This document shows positions 9,001 through 15,523 of a stretch of DNA of 38,222 nt, piece after piece (the first letter of the stretch is position 1; every line of letters starts with the position of its first letter). The notes under the pieces were generated by a model, which was not told the DNA's origin, ran no database searches, and saw only the letters and a program-made list of their open reading frames with translations. The position numbers and the translations under genes are program-made. The stretch covers positions 1-38,222 of the forward strand of contig JBCBRU010000011.1 in the NCBI GenBank assembly GCA_039819565.1, read 5' to 3'. The DNA comes from JAHQVK01 sp039819565. GTDB taxonomy: Bacteria > Myxococcota > Kuafuiibacteriia > Kuafuiibacteriales > Kuafuiibacteriaceae.

Positions 9001-11941
9001 GATCCGCAGCCAAGACATCTCGCCAAGCTTGAATCGCGCCCGCCGAATCCCCGAGTCGCTCTTCCCGGAGCGCCCCCAGCGTCAGACCCATTTGCGCGCG
9101 CGCGCTGGGGTCTTCCACGGCCGCCAGCTGGGTCTCGAGGACGGCCGCCAACGCCGCGGGCGCCTCGGGGGCGAGCAGCGGCTCGAGACCGGCCAGGGCC
9201 GCCGGGTGGCCCGGATCGGCCGAAAGCGCTCCTTCAAAGAGATCCCGGGCCCGAGCCGGATTGAGTTCAGACCACAGTCGAGCCAGCGTGGTGAGCACCT
9301 GCGCTCGAGGCATCCCTTCCAGGCGGGTGGCAATCCCCTCGAGGCGCTCCGCCACTTCCTCCGGACGCTCCGAGCGCGATAGGAGGCTCCCGATCCGAGC
9401 CAGCGCGTCCTCATCTTCAGGATCTTCAGCGAAGGTCTGAATCCACGTGTCCAGCCCTGCCTCGATGTCGCCGAGCTCGACGCTGAGTCGAGCCGCTTCG
9501 CGTCGAGCCGATCGGCGCTCTTCGGGGTCCTCGGTCGTCGCAGCGAGGATGATAAGGACGTCGCGGCGGGGCCCAGAAAGTCCGCGCGACGCGTAGACCG
9601 GCTCCAAGACGCGAGCGATCTCGACCTCGGCGACGCCACGCACCAAAAGGCCTTCCAACGGCACCAGGGCGAGATCCGGCGCGGTCGGAAAGACTGAGAG
9701 CCACAGCTCGGCCGCTTCATCCTCCCTCTCGAGCTGTTCGAGGACACGAGCGCGGCGGGTCTGGACGAGGCTGAGGGTGCTCGCGTCCGCCCCGTGAAGG
9801 CGCTCCAGCCTCGCGAGCACCCCCTCGAGGAGCTCGAGACGCTGCGTACGGTCGTAGAGCTCGGCCAAAGCAGCTAGCGCCGCTTCGTCCTCAGGATGGT
9901 CTTCGAGCGTGCTCTCCAGCACCCCCATCGCGTCTTCGAGCCGATCCAAGCGCCGCTCGAAGACCTCGGCCAACCGAAGGCGAAGGCGACGGCGCTCGTC
10001 CGCGGATGGGGCGTCGGCGATGCGAGCGCTCAGTCCTTCGGCAAGCGCGGACGGGTCGTCTTCGTCGCGAAGATGACGCTCCAATGCTTCTCGGGCTTCG
10101 TCATCCTCGGGATCCAACGCGAGCAACTCGCGCCAAGCTCTCGAGGCTTCCCGCGGCTTGGGCAGATCGCTGTCCAGGAGTCGCGCCGCGCTCCGGAGAA
10201 GCTGACGCCGCCTTTCCCCGTCGGCGCCCCCAGCGGCCTTGAGGAGAGCTTCCGCGAGAGCCTCGAGGCGACCCGAGGATCTTGCCATCTCAGTCAACTC
10301 CGCCTCGGCTTCGAGCGTAGGCTCGAGCTCAAACAAAGCTCGAGAGGCCGCCAAACGCTCCTCCCGACTGACCTCCCGCGCAACCTCGAGACGCTCGCGG
10401 GCCAACCCTCGCGAGCTCTCGTAGTCCGGAGCGTGAAGACTCAGGACCTTGAGCGCCTCGAGGAGGAGCGGGCGCTCGTGCGAGTCTCGATAGAGGGCGC
10501 GGAGAGCACTGGCAGCATCGAAGTCGTCCGGTCGAAGCGCGAGCGCCGCCTCGAAATGCACCCGTGCGCGGGACGCATCACCAAGCTCCTCGGCCGACAT
10601 TCGCCCCAGTTCCAGGCGGGTCTCGACCATCAAATCCGGGTCGCTGGTGCTGTGAACGAATCGCTCCAACACCTCAGCTCGGGCCTCCGGCCGCCCCAGG
10701 TCTGCGAGGAGCGCAGAGAGGCGCACCGTGAGCTCCCGATCGTCGGGCGAGATCTCGTGGGCCCGGCGAAGAGCGTCGGTGAGCGCCTCCGTGGCCGCTT
10801 CCTCTCCGGCAGCATCTCCCGCAGCCTCCGCGGCCTCCGCCATGGCCTCGGCGGTGCGAGCCGCGGAAGCTAAGAGGCGGGTTCGAACCATATGGTCCTT
10901 CACCGTGGCCACGGCCGTATTGAGGCGTTTCAGGAGGTCGGCATGTCGTCCGGCCGTCCCCTCCACCGCCTCGAGCACGCGAAGCGTAGCCCGGTGGCCC
11001 GGATGGAGGAGCCGCGCGCGATCGAAACACTCTTCGGCGCGCAGGGCCTCTTGCCCGTAGACGAGATAGAACTGAGCCGCCTCGAGGTATGCGGCCGCCG
11101 CTTCCCGCTTGTCCCGGGCCTCGCGCCCCCGTCGCTGGGCATCCTCGGCGCGAGCTTCCCAATCATGGGCGCGAGCTTCCAAGTCGTCGAGAGCGGCCAA
11201 TGCCCCCTCGTCCCCCAGCGAGCGGGCTCTCTCCAAGAGCTCCTGGGCCCGGGCATGAAAGACAGCGTGGTCCGAGAGCACGAGCCCCAAGGTCCGGTAG
11301 GCTTCAGCCAAGGCTCGAACCCGAGGATCGAGATCCGCAAGGTTGAGCTCTGCGAGGGCAGTCCCGAGTCCTCCTTGGCTCGAGACCTTGAGGCGATGCG
11401 AGAGCTCTAAATCCAGAACATCGGCAGCCTCCACGGGCCGAGCGTCCTCGAGGAGAATCCGTCGAGCTCGGGTCAAGCTCCCGGCCTTGGGGTCGGCTTC
11501 ATAGGCTAGGAAGCAAGCGGCTAGGGCACGCTCCCGCTCATCGAGCTCATCCAGAGCGACCTCGGAGAGGCGCACCGCGAGGGGCGCCCGGTCCTGGGGC
11601 GGTGCCGCCTCCCAGGCCGCTTCTAGAAGCATCGCCGCGCGGTGGGGGCGACGCGCATAAAGGGCGAGACCGACCAGCCCCTGGAGGGCGGGCAGGTGAC
11701 CCGGATCCGAGGCGAGGACCCGCCGCAGATAGGTCTCTGCGGCGGCCGGGTCGCCGAGAGCCTCGAGGCTGTGATGGGCGGCCGCTGCGAACCACCTTCG
11801 GCCCCATTCTGGACTGGGGGCTCGGACGGCACTCTGGCGATAGGCATCCACCACCTCTCGCCAGCGTCCTTCGGCGGACAGCGCAGCCACCCGCGCTTCC
11901 AGCGCGTTGGGTTCGACCCGTCCCATGGCCTCCTGCACCAT
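1..11941 (-). CDS. Giant TPR-repeat protein, partial (3' end beyond window)
   Basis: A single minus-strand frame is open from just after a TAG at 11954-11956 to position 1, at least 3,980 codons. I read it through by eye and checked the frame at three points. It encodes Glu/Ala/Leu/Arg-rich helical hairpins, mostly paired into units of roughly 70-75 residues, with TPR-like signatures such as 'A..AY..VL...P....AL..L...' repeating to about residue 3,700. The C-terminal part (from about position 700 downward) leaves the repeat pattern and becomes a mixed alpha/beta-like domain. No signal peptide or membrane segment is visible, so a cytoplasmic scaffold is likely. Start: ATG at 11941, or the in-frame ATG at 11926, which has AGGAGG only 2 nt upstream. 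Size and architecture recall the giant TPR protein AgmK/GltI of myxobacterial gliding machinery, but this is inference. Dense antisense ORFs in this region are shadows. Confidence 0.88.
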   Translation of the reverse strand, partial: MVQEAMGRVEPNALEARVAALSAEGRWREVVDAYRQSAVRAPSPEWGRRWFAAAAHHSLEALGDPAAAETYLRRVLASDPGHLPALQGLVGLALYARRPHRAAMLLEAAWEAAPPQDRAPLAVRLSEVALDELDERERALAACFLAYEADPKAGSLTRARRILLEDARPVEAADVLDLELSHRLKVSSQGGLGTALAELNLADLDPRVRALAEAYRTLGLVLSDHAVFHARAQELLERARSLGDEGALAALDDLEARAHDWEARAEDAQRRGREARDKREAAAAYLEAAQFYLVYGQEALRAEECFDRARLLHPGHRATLRVLEAVEGTAGRHADLLKRLNTAVATVKDHMVRTRLLASAARTAEAMAEAAEAAGDAAGEEAATEALTDALRRAHEISPDDRELTVRLSALLADLGRPEARAEVLERFVHSTSDPDLMVETRLELGRMSAEELGDASRARVHFEAALALRPDDFDAASALRALYRDSHERPLLLEALKVLSLHAPDYESSRGLARERLEVAREVSREERLAASRALFELEPTLEAEAELTEMARSSGRLEALAEALLKAAGGADGERRRQLLRSAARLLDSDLPKPREASRAWRELLALDPEDDEAREALERHLRDEDDPSALAEGLSARIADAPSADERRRLRLRLAEVFERRLDRLEDAMGVLESTLEDHPEDEAALAALAELYDRTQRLELLEGVLARLERLHGADASTLSLVQTRRARVLEQLEREDEAAELWLSVFPTAPDLALVPLEGLLVRGVAEVEIARVLEPVYASRGLSGPRRDVLIILAATTEDPEERRSARREAARLSVELGDIEAGLDTWIQTFAEDPEDEDALARIGSLLSRSERPEEVAERLEGIATRLEGMPRAQVLTTLARLWSELNPARARDLFEGALSADPGHPAALAGLEPLLAPEAPAALAAVLETQLAAVEDPSARAQMGLTLGALREERLGDSAGAIQAWRDVLAADPHEAHALARLATRLEPAADSAELLTVLDRLRSATTEPVAAAHLDLRAADVLRLHLGEPDEAFHRYLRAVEAVGGHEEAVRGLEALMAEPRLAARAGAALEPLLDGATQPAVKARAIEAQAEHDTTPESRQERALAVSELRTHAGEADGAFEGLLDAFSAGNLSAPHWPVLVTRAQAAGRLTELANVAEALAAARSDDTELWRFFARHAPTDLASRGWEAVLSQVPGDPEALESLERLTAAGDDPAALARVLETRAEATESATERASHYRRAAEIWEHAAESPERALAVLQRAQSAEEGDPRAWEAAARIFLDLERHEEHADALREAALRTEVPLARARLLLTEAQARSALGDAAGAVTTLEIAAAAAPDARDLRTSLEGHLRGPAAVQAALALEPIYRRAGDWASLADVYRVLAEASTDPQERTERWVAIRSIEEERLGRNDEARVAAERAFLEQPTQPDLLEALERTALAAGAGAELPARLLEASARCSALEDQRRILSTAARLADTHAPERSAELWSRLAEVQEDAETLGELAERLEGAGDPRAAAEALEHRARRLEEDPKDRGRALLEAGLAFEALDRDRARGLFAEALRDLDDPSGAVAGIQRTGSEHPQEVAKALEQALPRLEGAARSEALIHLGRLRHAALEAPEDAFEALSVALVDDDEGADGAAAELESLLASVREGRPALVLRVADALEPFLAKREAYARLIAVKEARAEAVEASQRTAIRREIADIYAEPLGRPEMAFVALARAFAEAPEDDELVSSLEALSERAGTREEWADLNVEALENTRSASPELARRAARLSDEVGPPERATTLWEGVLRQVPQDREALDALERLHRRAGRVRELAQIHRVIAATARPDEARARYTEIADLAENELEDVELAEEALGALRRLDPENVDVLRRLSSLGARADRPGITAEALEAELGRTEAADDRVGLLLQLGTLRRDRTGDLEGAVAAFAEVLELRTDDRGAVAGLASLLRDRELAVPTAARAAEALAPTYLRAAAFEDYLGCLERRVEATEGRARVELLTEIAEVEEDRLGRPDVAFAAARRAFHADEAQDPDVEARVERLARAHGLFEELAAVYLDEADATDVPGRALELRRRVARLQSEELSDAPRAIAEFERILEEAPGDPEALETLDELYARTEQADRRAEIFRRRIAQAATPDQRAQLMRGFAELQAGSLDDRPGAIATLRRLTQLAEDDLPALRRLADLLEQEGRDTELADTLERLVRLEDGAASVAARVRLGRIRARSLGDLGAADRLLAEALDTDPENAEAREFLQERFEDAVAEDDRATALVSGELLARAFRASEAWPELVSVLQLRAGLEPRVVERARLELEIARVQEEKLGEPGLALATLTGAVREAPGIADLGAALERLGLRLERPDVVVESYAAALPHAADPEVRERLERRIAVLVEPIDPERAFSAWQSVLAARPSDAEALEALDRLGYTLGRWAALTDVLERRAEAASEPIARSAILTRLGLIWDERLDEPEEALVALRRARSENPSAQEPLEALARLLDPERESQELGEVLEALTATAPDAGTAARAEIRLAELAAGPLNDPERALALWSRRAAVDPGDGRAPAALEELYERTGRWTELAQHLEGSLERARDDRELLRVQRKLGFVRGARLGSTEEAIRSWQEILRKNPNDVEALEALRDTYRRAEHWEELVGVLRKLVPLQPDAAGVKALRFELAEVLLDPLGRIDEGVEAARRALDLDPHTASELMRLEEIFEGAGADVEAVRVKTSRAESAETDGEKVEIWFEVAELYEHRIQRRAGALSAYERILDLEPENRRAYEALVGLLTDVGDYRRIVELHDRRLEVVEDAESRRSLLFAIVEVQEKWLGHPDLAFSAACRAFAEDGADARAQALAERLAEETDNWDLLAEVYEAQIEQVGAERTLELRRRLGEIALDHLSDQEEAERHLAWVLEQRPTDASTRDRLRGVFARSGRAKDEVELLATSAEASADVEVKRHLFFEMARIQERALEDPDAAIASVKRALDLDPEDREALEGASRLFREHRRFRPLVDILERRAVRAAPESEVALRFEIAEVVEKGIEDVPGAVEAYREVLRRQPNHEPTLEALERIHTERESWRDLVEILERRVAAEIDLRRRVDLLTRIASLREERFSDPQGAAASLLQALEEAPDDVATLGRLERVWRAEGEGEKLLETLERHRELVEAPEEVASLLLEMAPLREARGDREGAESALREFMEVAPNGREGPAGLGRLYASAERWPDALAMIEREIELVSEASEAAELHYRAGRLLADRMGEPDAARAAYERGVEADPGHGPSLRALRLVREAEGDFEDAIELEAREAESTEDLLERAGLYHHAAEAALERFDNVERAIEYLESGVASHPDHAPSLELLSELYFSEERWTDAEALLLRLVTRLDASEDRSELGRLHYRLAYIAEKNGDGPLALERYHASYERDSTYLPTLEGLAGALLRAERWEDAQRVYQAILIQHRSALTDAEVVDLHFQVGELAMRLEQLERARKSFNRVLDLDRSHVPTLGAFADLAEQEGHWEEAYELRERMLALLIDDGDRFAALLKQAELAERRIEEPWRAIDAYVEARRLRPDDVFVLRALVTLYRDTSQIPRALEVLGDLGLVLTEREDRRDVFLQMARLHHEQQGNATAAVQALNAALDVDPGHVEAFSRIEQILYEARAWSSLEENYHRMLKRLPKSMRKARVVLWHSLAELYTRVLQNHEGARIAYEVLHRLEPENHAVTSALAERYGNVPDLRAKAAELYLGLLPVVDDPAEPARSLFNLFFEMGALDRAFCALGALVLMGVADPTELKAHDGLLRFAPQGLSRALTDSLWRERLLHEHCRNELATVAAIVYRGAPSLFEGRRRAAGLKPRRERVDLGDTRKNAPARLRFFDVWSRLQKVMHVPEAELYLRPQGLEAPVLLPGSTPALLAGRQHGIFATASLRRVAFTLSRQMALAGGPPSVVRPRTWLRRHPQSPLPRFHFPTPPRRPR
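98..104 (-). other. G7 homopolymer, probable frameshift point in the giant TPR gene
   Basis: On the minus strand the frame passes through seven G residues. Downstream of them (97 to 1) the current frame becomes Pro/Arg-rich, and only 2 of 32 codons begin with G, unlike the rest of the gene. If the run were six G, the frame would read a normal-looking sequence (GLRALCALEHGCEGIPNLLF then HDFTS...) with 11 of 33 codons starting with G and no stop. This points to a 1-nt insertion, either a sequencing or assembly error near the contig end or a real mutation. Confidence 0.55.
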
Positions 11942-12032
11942 CTGTGGTGAAACCTAGCCGTTCACCGCCGCATCGTCGACGGGCGGCCGAGGGTCGCCCG
12001 TCGACCGTCGCTAAATCGCAAAGTCCGCAGGG

Positions 12033-12656
12033 TCAAAAGCTGTACCGCAAGCTGGGCATCACAGAGACCCCGAGAGCAAGGTCCGGAGACAGGTAACCGG
12101 TCAGTCCGGCCTGCACCCCGAAGGAGAAGTGTCGAAGCGTTGCGAAGTGCTCGTAGGCGATAGAGGCGCCGAAGGCCACGCCAAGGTCTCCGTCGCTGGC
12201 TAGGTCCTCCGCGCCAAGGAAGACTCCGAGTCCGCCCTGGGCCCGAATCCAGAGAAAGTCGCGTTCCGAGGTGAGGAGTGCGAGGGCCGCTCGGACACTG
12301 GGCGCGATGTAGAGACGATCGCGAAGGACCAGGGTCGACCCTGATTCATCCATGACCTGCGTGGAGCCTCCAACGCCGACTAAGTCTGAGCCCAGGGACA
12401 ACCTGAAGATCGGGCCGAGGTCGAAGCCGAGCCACAACCCGACCGAAAGGCCGAGGTCATACCCGGTGTCGTCGTCCGGAGTAATGAGAAACGCGGGGCC
12501 AAACTCGACCGCCACCGAGGCTCCGCGTTCGACCCTCTCGATATCTTGAGTCCGTCCCGGAGCCGAGACGTCCGTCTGAGCCGTGGCGAGCCCAGAGGTC
12601 AGACTCGCTCCTACCCCGATGAGAAGCGAAAGAAAGGGATACATGGGCCGGCCCAT
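12033..12656 (-). CDS. Small outer-membrane beta-barrel protein
   Basis: This is a 207-residue protein. A Sec signal peptide begins at Met1 or Met5 (MYPFLSLLIGVGASLTSGLATA, cleavage expected before Gln). The mature part has alternating hydrophobic/polar strands rich in Gly, Leu, Phe and Tyr, for example 'VAVEFGPAFLITPDD', 'LGLSVGLWLGFDLG' and 'FSFGVQAGLTGYL', and ends in 'SLRYSF'. A C-terminal Phe strand is the usual recognition signal for BAM-mediated insertion. It lies 91 nt upstream of the giant TPR gene on the same strand and 81 nt downstream of the C45 gene, so co-transcription is plausible. No specific family is recognised. If the TPR protein is GltI-like, this could be a GltA/GltB/GltH-type barrel, which remains speculative. 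Two start codons (12656 and 12644) are possible; neither has a good Shine-Dalgarno. Confidence 0.8.
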   Translation of the reverse strand: MGRPMYPFLSLLIGVGASLTSGLATAQTDVSAPGRTQDIERVERGASVAVEFGPAFLITPDDDTGYDLGLSVGLWLGFDLGPIFRLSLGSDLVGVGGSTQVMDESGSTLVLRDRLYIAPSVRAALALLTSERDFLWIRAQGGLGVFLGAEDLASDGDLGVAFGASIAYEHFATLRHFSFGVQAGLTGYLSPDLALGVSVMPSLRYSF

Positions 12657-12737
12657 CGGCGCGCGAACGTCACCCGAAGCTACATCGGCGTCAACGGACG
12701 GACGTCGGGGGCCCGGGTCTGGACCAAGACCGCGCGC

Positions 12738-13820
12738 TCAGGACGTCGCGAACCTCTCCCAACGACCGACATCGGCCGGGCCGTGCACGGCCCAAAGCTC
12801 GCCTCGGGCAGGGGCGACAACCACGGAACCGTTGCTGCTGATCCCTCCGTAGTCTTTCCGATTGATGGCCAGCTCGGCGCCCTCACCATCCGCGAAGAAG
12901 TCGCGCAGGTCCTCGGGCCCTAGCGGAGAGCTTGCGCGGGCGAGCGCCTCGAGACGCTCCTGCCGATGGTGTGTCGACGCCGTAGGCGTGCCTCGAACCT
13001 CCAGCGGAACATTCTCAGGATGAAGCATGTGATTGCAGTGAACGAGGAAACCAGACGCGACGGCCGTTTCTCGCACCTGGCCGGCCGTGCCCTCGAAGGT
13101 CGAGAGGCGTCCGTCCGCCGACGCGAGATAGAAGTAGTGAGCGCCCGAGCGATGGGCGGTCAGCAGGCTGTCACGCGCCTCCTCGAACGTCCGGCTCGCG
13201 AGCATCCGGTGGATGACGTCCAGGTAGCCCACCCCGAGGCGCGCATCCGAGCTACGAAGATTCGTCGTGCCCACCGCGAGGCCCTGATCGTTGGCCCCGA
13301 TGAGACTGAGGCACCCCACGGTGGTCAGGCTGGTCGTGCTAGGCCCTCGGCGGGGCCGACGGCGTACGATGCGGACGAAGGGCATGTTGTCCGTACCTAG
13401 GTCCCAGGTCTGACCCACCAAGGGTCCCGAGGTCGACGCGTCGCTGTGCACCACGATCGAGGAGCACCCCTCCCCTTCGGGCAGCGCGGAGGGAGCTGGA
13501 AGCTCGGAAAACGCCGCCACGTCGCGGAGATCGGTGAGCGCATTCATTGACCAAATCTGAGCCAGAGGGCGCCCCGAGCCCTCGGCGATGCCCCGAAGCT
13601 CGTCGAACCCCTCACGATGGTGGGCCTGCACGTAGGGTAGACAGCGCTCCGAGACGGCGGTGAGCCACTCTTCATCCACGGCGCGCGCTCCGTACTCCCG
13701 CGCCTGCGCGATCGCATTCGCGAGACGCAGGCGATAGAGCTCGCCAATCTCGTCGCGAGCTTGGCGCCCGAAATCGACGCCCATGTCAAACGGCTCGCCC
13801 GCCAGCTCAATGACCTGCAT
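12738..13820 (-). CDS. C45-family autoproteolytic acyltransferase/hydrolase
   Basis: This 360-residue protein resembles the acyl-CoA:6-aminopenicillanate acyltransferase (peptidase C45) branch of the Ntn-hydrolases. The key feature is 'EGEGCSSIVV': Cys119 after Gly would be both the self-cleavage site and the N-terminal nucleophile of the mature beta chain. Downstream 'GPLVGQTWDLG', 'GCLSLIGANDQGLAVGTTNL' and 'HCNHMLHP' fit the conserved core of the family. The N-terminal part has 'AGEPFDMGVDFGRQARDEI', also typical. No signal peptide is visible, so it is probably cytoplasmic. The ATG at 13820 is chosen because the open frame further upstream overlaps the preceding gene and is low-complexity Arg/Pro/Gly. 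The gene follows the nucleotidase by 47 nt and is probably in its operon. Physiological substrate unknown; family members act on amide or peptide substrates. Confidence 0.85.
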   Translation of the reverse strand: MQVIELAGEPFDMGVDFGRQARDEIGELYRLRLANAIAQAREYGARAVDEEWLTAVSERCLPYVQAHHREGFDELRGIAEGSGRPLAQIWSMNALTDLRDVAAFSELPAPSALPEGEGCSSIVVHSDASTSGPLVGQTWDLGTDNMPFVRIVRRRPRRGPSTTSLTTVGCLSLIGANDQGLAVGTTNLRSSDARLGVGYLDVIHRMLASRTFEEARDSLLTAHRSGAHYFYLASADGRLSTFEGTAGQVRETAVASGFLVHCNHMLHPENVPLEVRGTPTASTHHRQERLEALARASSPLGPEDLRDFFADGEGAELAINRKDYGGISSNGSVVVAPARGELWAVHGPADVGRWERFATS

Positions 13821-13867
13821 GCACCAAGGCTGCCCCCAGCCCCCTAGAGAGGCAACGGAGGAGGTCT

Positions 13868-15523
13868 CTAGCGGCGTAGCCGCCGGACCCCGCCGAGCTG
13901 TGGAGGCACCAAAGGCGAAGCTTGGGCCAGGAAGGACACGAGGGCGTCGAGATCTACGCCCCCGTTCACGCGGTCCTGGCCGCGCGCGAACACCCCGCGG
14001 GTGGACATATACGCGTTCACCGTCACGCGGTAATTCCGAGCCGGATCGAGGGCCACTCCGTCGAGGCGAACCGTCTCCGGCAACACCCGCGACCTCCCCG
14101 CGCCATCCACAGTCCACGCGTAGCGGAGGTTCTCGGATCCATCCATGAAGTGCGGCCGCGATCCGCGAAACTGGCTTTGGAGGGCATCGATGATATCGGC
14201 GCCGCTTAGGGTCAACGTTACGAGCAGATTCCCGAACGGCTGGGCGCTGAACAGCTCACCATAGGTGATGTCTCCAAGACCGTCCGCGCCCGGCACGGGA
14301 GCGACGGAGGTGCGGATGCCTCCCCCGTTGATGAAGGCGAGCTCGGCACCCGCGGACCGGGTAGCGGCCAGGTGAGCGTCCGCGATCACCCGCCCCAGCG
14401 TCGAGGCCCCGGCCGCGTTCCGGGTGCGCTCGAGGGCCCCCCTCATCCTGGCCACGACTCGATCGGCGAAAGGCGCGGCACGACGGGCGTAGTCGTCGAC
14501 GAAACGCACCAGACCGGGGTCGGGCTGTTCTCTATGATGGACGACGAGGTTCCGAGCCGAGGCTTGGACAACGTCGCCCGTGAAGGGGTCGAGAACCACG
14601 TCAATCTGAGTAAGAAGCCGCCCAAAGCTCCCCGCACTCGTGAGCAGGCGTCCATGACGGCGGCAGACGTAAGCCTGGTGGGTGTGGCCGCTCAAGACCA
14701 GATCTATCTCGGGATCCAAGCGAGCAAGAATGTCCACGACGGGACCCGAGAGGCCCGCGCACGCGTTGGGGTCTCGAGACGCGGGAAAGCCCCCCTCATG
14801 GAGCAAAAGCACGATGGCGCGCACTCCCCGACTCTCGAGGCTGCGGACGAGCGCGTTCGCGGTTTCGGCCTCGTCTCGAAACTCTAGCCCCGGCACGGCC
14901 TCGGCCGGGAGGATTCCGGCCGTGTTCTCGAGCGTCAGGCCAATAAAGGCCACGGGCACGCCTTGGACACTGCGCACCGAGAAGGCGGGGAAGATCGTCT
15001 TTCCGTCGGACCCGATCACGTTGCCCGCCAAGAAGTCGAACTCCGCGCCGGCGAACTCGGTGGTGCACGCTTCGGCCCCCGCTTCGGGATGGCAACCGCC
15101 GTGCTTCATGCGCAAGAGCTCCGCTAGGCCCTCGTCAAGCTCGTGATTGCCTACCGCATTGAAATCGAGCCCGATGAGATTCATGGCCTCGATGGTCGGC
15201 TCATCGTGAAAGAGGGCCGAGATGAGTGGACTTGCTCCGATCAGGTCGCCGGCGGAGACCACTAAAGTGTTTCGAGCTCGACCACGGAGCGCCTCGATGT
15301 GCGCCGCAAGCCAGGCTACGCCGCCGGCCGGAACGGCCCCGTCGGGGAGCGCGAGACCGCCCGCGGGAGGCTCGAGGTTTCCGTGAAAGTCGTTGAGGGC
15401 GAGTAGCTGAAGCCTCACCGGCGAGCGGTGGCCCGCATTCGTCACTGTGGCTGGGGGCTCGGTCGTCCGGGGAGCTTGCGCGCAGCCCCCGCTCAAGAGG
15501 AGAAGCAGGCAGAGCCTCTCCAT
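13868..15523 (-). CDS. 5'-nucleotidase / UDP-sugar hydrolase-type metallophosphoesterase, lipoprotein
   Basis: This 551-residue periplasmic nucleotidase starts with a lipoprotein-type signal (MERLCLLLLLSGGCAQAP, lipidated Cys14; Ser-Gly-Gly before Cys is a loose lipobox). The N-terminal calcineurin-like domain shows the metal-binding motifs 'LNDFHGNLEP', 'SAGDLIG', 'AVGNHELDEG' and 'LSGHTHQAY'. The C-terminal 5'-nucleotidase domain has 'INGGGIRTSV', 'GDITYGELFSAQPFGN' and the substrate-pocket-like 'YRVTVNAYMSTRGV'. The family hydrolyses extracellular nucleotides, cyclic nucleotides or UDP-sugars. The ATG at 15523 shares its A with the bamA stop (TGATG), so translation is coupled to bamA; longer upstream starts would lie inside bamA and are rejected. 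Possible link: it releases nucleosides that a CNT transporter, such as the one encoded further along the window, could import. Confidence 0.93.
   Translation of the reverse strand: MERLCLLLLLSGGCAQAPRTTEPPATVTNAGHRSPVRLQLLALNDFHGNLEPPAGGLALPDGAVPAGGVAWLAAHIEALRGRARNTLVVSAGDLIGASPLISALFHDEPTIEAMNLIGLDFNAVGNHELDEGLAELLRMKHGGCHPEAGAEACTTEFAGAEFDFLAGNVIGSDGKTIFPAFSVRSVQGVPVAFIGLTLENTAGILPAEAVPGLEFRDEAETANALVRSLESRGVRAIVLLLHEGGFPASRDPNACAGLSGPVVDILARLDPEIDLVLSGHTHQAYVCRRHGRLLTSAGSFGRLLTQIDVVLDPFTGDVVQASARNLVVHHREQPDPGLVRFVDDYARRAAPFADRVVARMRGALERTRNAAGASTLGRVIADAHLAATRSAGAELAFINGGGIRTSVAPVPGADGLGDITYGELFSAQPFGNLLVTLTLSGADIIDALQSQFRGSRPHFMDGSENLRYAWTVDGAGRSRVLPETVRLDGVALDPARNYRVTVNAYMSTRGVFARGQDRVNGGVDLDALVSFLAQASPLVPPQLGGVRRLRR

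Noticed and set aside
1..11941. Possible CRISPR-like or tandem DNA repeat array suggested by periodic GAG/CTC-rich sequence
   Set aside because: The periodicity is at the protein level (TPR hairpins) and the DNA units are diverged, with no identical repeats and spacers.
13821..14117. N-terminal extension of the C45 acyltransferase frame
   Set aside because: It overlaps the nucleotidase gene, is Arg/Gly/Pro-rich and precedes the natural family N-terminus at 13820.
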